Assembly (NCBI GenBank): GCA_002409285.1
Contig: DHUT01000100.1
Coordinates: forward strand, 33,550-42,836
Direction: 5' to 3'
Origin: Firmicutes bacterium UBA5227
Lineage (GTDB): Bacteria > Bacillota > Clostridia > Tissierellales > Sedimentibacteraceae
DNA length: 9,287 nucleotides
The first letter of the stretch is position 1, and every line of letters starts with the position of its first letter. Positions 6,436 to 9,287 of the stretch are shown piece by piece. A model generated the notes under the pieces. That model was not told the DNA's origin. It did no database searches and saw only the letters and a program-made list of their open reading frames with translations. The position numbers and the translations under genes were made by a program.

Positions 6436-6640
6436 AAGCTATGAACAGGACGAGTAAATCTACTTAGGTCATAAGAGAAGGAAGTTCGTCGGCTGAAAGA
6501 CTTCCCTGATACATTAGATTGAAAACCACCTGCGAGCACAGTCCTGAAAAAAGTAAGGATTTGCGCAAGTCAGCGTTAAGACTGTTATATATATGGGTGG
6601 AAACGATATGCACTCGTCCTGTTTAGGACGGGTGTTTTGT
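6436..6640 (+). ncRNA. T-box leader, probably sensing uncharged tRNA-Thr
   Basis: The leader has the canonical T-box order. Stem I begins with GCT (6438-6440) pairing with AGC (6535-6537) around a kink-turn, ATGA (6441-6444) opposite GCGA (6532-6535). AGG (6447-6449) pairs with CCT (6529-6531). A specifier loop follows, with GAGTA (6452-6456) opposite GAA (6521-6523), closed by AATCTA (6457-6462) with TAGATT (6515-6520). The distal hairpin pairs GGAAGT (6480-6485) with ACTTCC (6500-6505) and carries GGCTGAAAG in its loop. The best specifier is ACC (6525-6527), a Thr codon followed by A and then the CC of the helix. The T-box sequence proper is GGGTGGAAACG (6595-6605). Uncharged tRNA would stabilise the antiterminator and let transcription reach the downstream genes. 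A Thr signal suits aspartate kinase, asd and hom. An AAC (Asn) reading one base earlier is possible but fits less well. Confidence 0.9.
6611..6640 (+). terminator. T-box-controlled intrinsic terminator
   Basis: CACTCGTCCT (6611-6620) pairs with AGGACGGGTG (6625-6634) over 10 bp with one G-U pair and a GTTT loop, followed by TTTTGTTATTT. In the competing antiterminator, GGG (6595-6597) can pair with TCC (6617-6619) and CGA (6604-6606) with TCG (6614-6616). This leaves the TGGAAA bulge free to bind the tRNA acceptor end. Confidence 0.88.
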
Positions 6641-6684
6641 TATTTATACTGTTTATGAAGCGAATTAATACGAGGAGAGATAAG

Positions 6685-8010
6685 ATGAAGGATATAATTG
6701 TAGCAAAATTTGGAGGAAGCTCATTAGCTGACGGCAATCAGTTTATGAAGGTTAAGGATATTATCACCGGTGACAGCAGGAGAAGGTACATAATACCTTC
6801 AGCACCGGGTAAAAGATATAGTGAAGATCATAAAATCACTGATTTGCTGTATATGTGTCACCAGCTTGCTTCCCACAGAATAAATTTTGATGAAGTATAT
6901 GCCATTATTTCAAAAAGATATGAGGATATATGCACTGAACTGGGATTAAAGCTGAATATTAAGGAAATACTTTCAGAAATTAAGGTCGGGATTACAGGTG
7001 ATGCATCTGGAGACTATGCGGCAAGCAGGGGTGAATATCTGAATGCAATTATACTTTCAGAATATCTTGGGTTTGAGTTTGTAGACGCGTCTGAAATGAT
7101 AATATTTGATTGTGATAATAATTTTGATTTAGAGAAGACAAGGGTTAAAATCAGGGCAAAGCTTGAAGAAATACCATATGCGGTTATTCCGGGATTTTAC
7201 GGAGAAAATGAAAAAGGTGAAATAGTTACATTTTCCAGAGGTGGCTCTGATATTACAGGTTCAGTTATTGCATCTGCCGTAGAATGCGATCTTTATGAAA
7301 ACTGGACAGATGTATCAGGATTTCTTATGGCAGATCCTAAAATTGTAAGTGACCCCAAACCAATAAAAAGCATAACATATAAGGAGCTGAGAGAGCTTTC
7401 ATACATGGGTGCTCCGGTTCTTCACGAAGAGGCTGTTTTTCCGATAAAGCATACAGGAATACCTGTAAATATAAAAAACACAAACTTCCCGGAACATTAC
7501 GGAACTATGATAGTGGATGATTTATCCCCTGAAACATACCCCGAAACAATAACCGGGATTTCAGGAAAGAAAAACTTTACGGTTATATCCATAGAAAAAA
7601 CAATGATGTCTTCTGAAAAGGGATTTCTTCGTAAGCTTATTTCAGTTATGGAGAGTAATGATATATCAATAGAACATATGCCCTCCAGCATAGACTCCAT
7701 ATCTTTAGTAATTGCTGACTCTCAGCTTGGGTCAAAGCTTGATAAAGTAATTGAAGAAATACGCATATACTGTAGACCGGATTCCATAGTCGGCTACACT
7801 GATATGGCACTGGTAGCAGTTGTAGGTAGAGGCATGATAAGAACCAGGGGAATATCTGCAAAAGTATTTACCGCACTGGCAAATGAAGGCGTGAATATAA
7901 GAATGATTACTCAGGGCTCCAGTGAATTAAATATTATAGTAGGTATTGAAAACGCCGACTTCAACAGAGCAATTTCAGCCATTTACAAGGCTTTTGAGGG
8001 TGATCAGTGA
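6685..8010 (+). CDS. Aspartate kinase (aspartokinase), monofunctional, with two ACT domains
   Basis: This enzyme phosphorylates L-aspartate with ATP, the committed step to lysine, threonine and methionine. The 441-residue protein has an amino-acid kinase domain followed by paired ACT regulatory domains. Seen motifs are K-F-G-G-S-S (8-13), F-S-R-G-G-S-D-I-T-G-S (183-193) and N-W-T-D-V-S-G-F-L-M-A-D-P (206-218). ACT regions lie at about 298-365 and 375-438, the second with V-G-R-G-M and V-N-I-R-M-I-T-Q-G. The length and single-chain layout resemble the roughly 450-residue aspartokinase III/YclM type rather than the shorter DapG/LysC-beta type, so lysC, thrD or yclM could all be used as names. 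ATG 6685 is chosen because AGGAG lies at 6673-6677 with a 7-nt gap; a TTG at 6637 falls inside the terminator tail. It is the first gene after the Thr-type T-box. The ACT domains suggest feedback inhibition, but the effector cannot be read from the sequence. Confidence 0.94.
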   Translation: MKDIIVAKFGGSSLADGNQFMKVKDIITGDSRRRYIIPSAPGKRYSEDHKITDLLYMCHQLASHRINFDEVYAIISKRYEDICTELGLKLNIKEILSEIKVGITGDASGDYAASRGEYLNAIILSEYLGFEFVDASEMIIFDCDNNFDLEKTRVKIRAKLEEIPYAVIPGFYGENEKGEIVTFSRGGSDITGSVIASAVECDLYENWTDVSGFLMADPKIVSDPKPIKSITYKELRELSYMGAPVLHEEAVFPIKHTGIPVNIKNTNFPEHYGTMIVDDLSPETYPETITGISGKKNFTVISIEKTMMSSEKGFLRKLISVMESNDISIEHMPSSIDSISLVIADSQLGSKLDKVIEEIRIYCRPDSIVGYTDMALVAVVGRGMIRTRGISAKVFTALANEGVNIRMITQGSSELNIIVGIENADFNRAISAIYKAFEGDQ

Positions 8011-8052
8011 ACAAGTGCCGGTTCTTTCCGGGCTAAAGTTAAGAATATTAAA

Positions 8053-8078
8053 TATAGAAATATTAGAAATATTAGAAA
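8053..8078 (+). repeat. Short direct repeat upstream of asd
   Basis: TATTAGAAA occurs twice in tandem (8061-8069, 8070-8078), preceded by the shortened copy TATAGAAA (8053-8060). It lies in the 85-nt gap between aspartate kinase and asd, just before the asd ribosome binding site. No promoter or terminator is convincing in this gap, so the two genes are probably co-transcribed. Confidence 0.6.
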
Positions 8079-8095
8079 TGAAGGAGGATTACAAA

Positions 8096-9076
8096 ATGAA
8101 AAAATATAATGTGGCGGTTGTAGGTGCAACGGGTTTGGTCGGAGGTACAATTTTAAAGGTTTTGGAGGGGAGAAATTTCCCGATAGAAAATATATATTTT
8201 CTTTCCTCAAAAAAATCTGCCGGAAATTCAATATCATTTAAAAACAATAAGTATATTGTGGAAGAATTAGATGAAAACTCTTTTGATAAAAGCCTGGACT
8301 TTGTATTTTTTGCCGCAGGCGGACAGGTAAGTGAAAGGTTTGCCAAAACAGCGGCTAACAGCGGTGCGGTGGTAATTGATAACAGCAGTGTATTCAGAAT
8401 GGAGAAGGATGTTCCGCTGATAGTGCCGGAAGTAAATCCCAAGAAAGCTTTTGATAATCATGGAATTATAGCAAATCCCAATTGCTCGACCATACAGAGC
8501 ATACTTCCGCTAAAACCTCTCCATGACAGATTTAAGATAAGGAGAGTGATTTATTCCACATACCAGGCAGTATCAGGCTCAGGAATGGGAGGAATAAGAG
8601 ATTTGGAAGAAGGAGAGATGAAATTTTATCCTCATCAGATCAGATCCAACACTCTTCCTCATATAGACAGCTTCCTTGACAACGGATATACAAAGGAAGA
8701 AATGAAAATGATAAATGAAACAAAGAAAATACTCAATGATGACAGCATAAAAGTAACCGCAACAACAGTAAGAGTTCCTGTAAAGAACTGTCACAGCGTA
8801 TCCATAAACCTGGAATTTGAAGAACCATTTGAGATGGATCAGGTGTATAAGGTTCTGGAAAGCTTTCCGGGAGTTAAGATTAAGGACGATGTTAAGAATA
8901 ATGTGTATCCCATGCCATTAGATGTTTCCGGTTCCGATGATGTATATGTAGGCAGAATAAGAAGAGATTTCAGCGTTGACAACGGACTTAATATATGGAC
9001 AGTTGCGGACAATATCAGAAAAGGAGCTGCAACTAATGCGGTTCAGATTGCAGAACTGCTCATAAATAAGCATTAA
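8096..9076 (+). CDS. asd: Aspartate-semialdehyde dehydrogenase
   Basis: Asd reduces aspartyl phosphate with NADPH to aspartate semialdehyde, the branch point between lysine and homoserine synthesis. The 326-residue product starts with the Rossmann motif V-G-A-T-G-L-V-G (9-16). The active-site nucleophile is Cys130 in N-P-N-C-S-T-I-Q (127-134), and the acid-base residue is His233 in R-V-P-V-K-N-C-H-S (226-234). Other family segments are Y-Q-A-V-S-G-S-G (156-163), G-R-I-R-R-D (286-291) and the C-terminal D-N-I-R-K-G-A-A-T-N-A (305-315). It is slightly shorter than the usual 330-370 residues but complete. ATG 8096 is supported by AAGGAGG at 8081-8087 with an 8-nt gap. An in-frame ATG at 7946 would overlap aspartate kinase and add 50 unconserved residues. 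It supplies the product of the upstream kinase to the downstream homoserine dehydrogenase. Confidence 0.95.
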   Translation: MKKYNVAVVGATGLVGGTILKVLEGRNFPIENIYFLSSKKSAGNSISFKNNKYIVEELDENSFDKSLDFVFFAAGGQVSERFAKTAANSGAVVIDNSSVFRMEKDVPLIVPEVNPKKAFDNHGIIANPNCSTIQSILPLKPLHDRFKIRRVIYSTYQAVSGSGMGGIRDLEEGEMKFYPHQIRSNTLPHIDSFLDNGYTKEEMKMINETKKILNDDSIKVTATTVRVPVKNCHSVSINLEFEEPFEMDQVYKVLESFPGVKIKDDVKNNVYPMPLDVSGSDDVYVGRIRRDFSVDNGLNIWTVADNIRKGAATNAVQIAELLINKH

Positions 9077-9089
9077 CACGGAGGAACAA

Positions 9090-9287
9090 ATGATAAATAT
9101 AGGATTGTTAGGACTTGGCACCGTAGGAACAGGAATACTTGAAATATTAAAAGAGAGAAATAATGGAATCAGAGTCAGTAAGGTTCTGGTCAATGATATT
9201 AACAAGAAGAGAGACATAGATTTAAACGGTGCGGTAATTACATCAGATTTCAATGAGATACTTTGTGACGAGAGTATAAGCATCATA
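9090..9287 (+). CDS. hom: Homoserine dehydrogenase, N-terminal part (cut by window end)
   Basis: Sixty-six codons are present, with no stop before the window ends at 9287. The product would reduce aspartate semialdehyde to homoserine with NAD(P)H, towards threonine and methionine. The visible part is the start of the nucleotide-binding Rossmann fold: G-L-L-G-L-G-T-V-G-T-G at 5-15, which fits the G-x-G-x-x-G pattern, followed by a helix and a V-L-V-N-D strand. This opening is characteristic of the Hom family. The start ATG at 9090 has GGAGG at 9080-9084 with a 5-nt gap, and 13 nt separate it from the asd stop, so the genes are one operon. Whether it carries a C-terminal ACT domain cannot be seen. 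Confidence 0.87.
   Translation, partial: MINIGLLGLGTVGTGILEILKERNNGIRVSKVLVNDINKKRDIDLNGAVITSDFNEILCDESISII

Noticed and set aside
6436..6640. Lysine riboswitch upstream of aspartate kinase
   Set aside because: The lysine aptamer core is not present, while the T-box landmarks (kink-turn, loop-E-like specifier loop, GGCTGAAAG distal loop, GGGTGG core, terminator) are.
6637..6684. TTG start giving a hydrophobic N-terminal extension of aspartate kinase
   Set aside because: It sits in the U-tract of the T-box terminator and lacks a ribosome binding site. ATG 6685 has AGGAG at good spacing and starts the K-F-G-G-S-S domain.
8018..8031. CCGG-TTCTTT-CCGG hairpin after the aspartate kinase stop as a terminator
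   Set aside because: The stem is only 4 bp and no T-tract follows it, so it is unlikely to stop transcription before asd.
7946..8095. Upstream in-frame ATG giving a 50-residue extension of Asd
   Set aside because: It overlaps aspartate kinase and has no family similarity. A strong AAGGAGG lies just before ATG 8096, where the conserved Rossmann start begins.
8918..9286. Open frame on the - strand opposite the end of asd and hom
   Set aside because: It lies antisense to two clear genes, shows only low-complexity Ser/Leu/Ile sequence, and no supporting start context was found.

Overview
The window reads as ordinary chromosomal DNA of a low-GC, Gram-positive anaerobe-like Firmicute (Clostridia/Tissierellia type). 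The evidence is AT-rich coding sequence with AGA/AAA/ATA codons, near-perfect AGGAGG ribosome binding sites, vegetative TTGACA/TATAAT promoters, a glycine riboswitch, a T-box leader, and a glycine decarboxylase split into two subunits. The genus cannot be fixed from this sequence. All recognised genes are on the + strand.

Layout. Positions 1-144 hold the 3' end of an Asn-rich, octapeptide-repeat protein, closed by a hairpin at 163-203. A non-coding stretch follows, with a consensus promoter (305-334), one glycine riboswitch aptamer (about 411-516) and a terminator-like hairpin (522-567). These precede a five-gene glycine cleavage operon, gcvT-gcvH-gcvPA-gcvPB-lpd (615-6352), which encodes the T, H, P (two subunits) and L proteins of the complex. 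Intergenic gaps shrink from 35 nt after gcvT to 10 nt after gcvH and 1 nt at the last two junctions.

After lpd there is no visible terminator. A new promoter (6401-6429) leads into a T-box leader (about 6436-6640). Its specifier loop reads ACC (Thr) most naturally, and it ends in a 10-bp terminator hairpin. It controls aspartate kinase (6685-8010), aspartate-semialdehyde dehydrogenase (8096-9076) and homoserine dehydrogenase (from 9090, cut by the window end). These are the first three enzymes of the route aspartate to homoserine to threonine/methionine.

The window thus holds two adjacent amino-acid operons, each behind an RNA switch: glycine sensing for glycine breakdown into CO2, NH3 and a one-carbon unit, and uncharged-tRNA sensing (probably tRNA-Thr) for aspartate-family synthesis. 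I see no mobile element, CRISPR array, tRNA, rRNA or clearly novel multi-gene system. The most interesting items are the regulatory topology of the two leaders and the repeat-bearing tail at the left edge.
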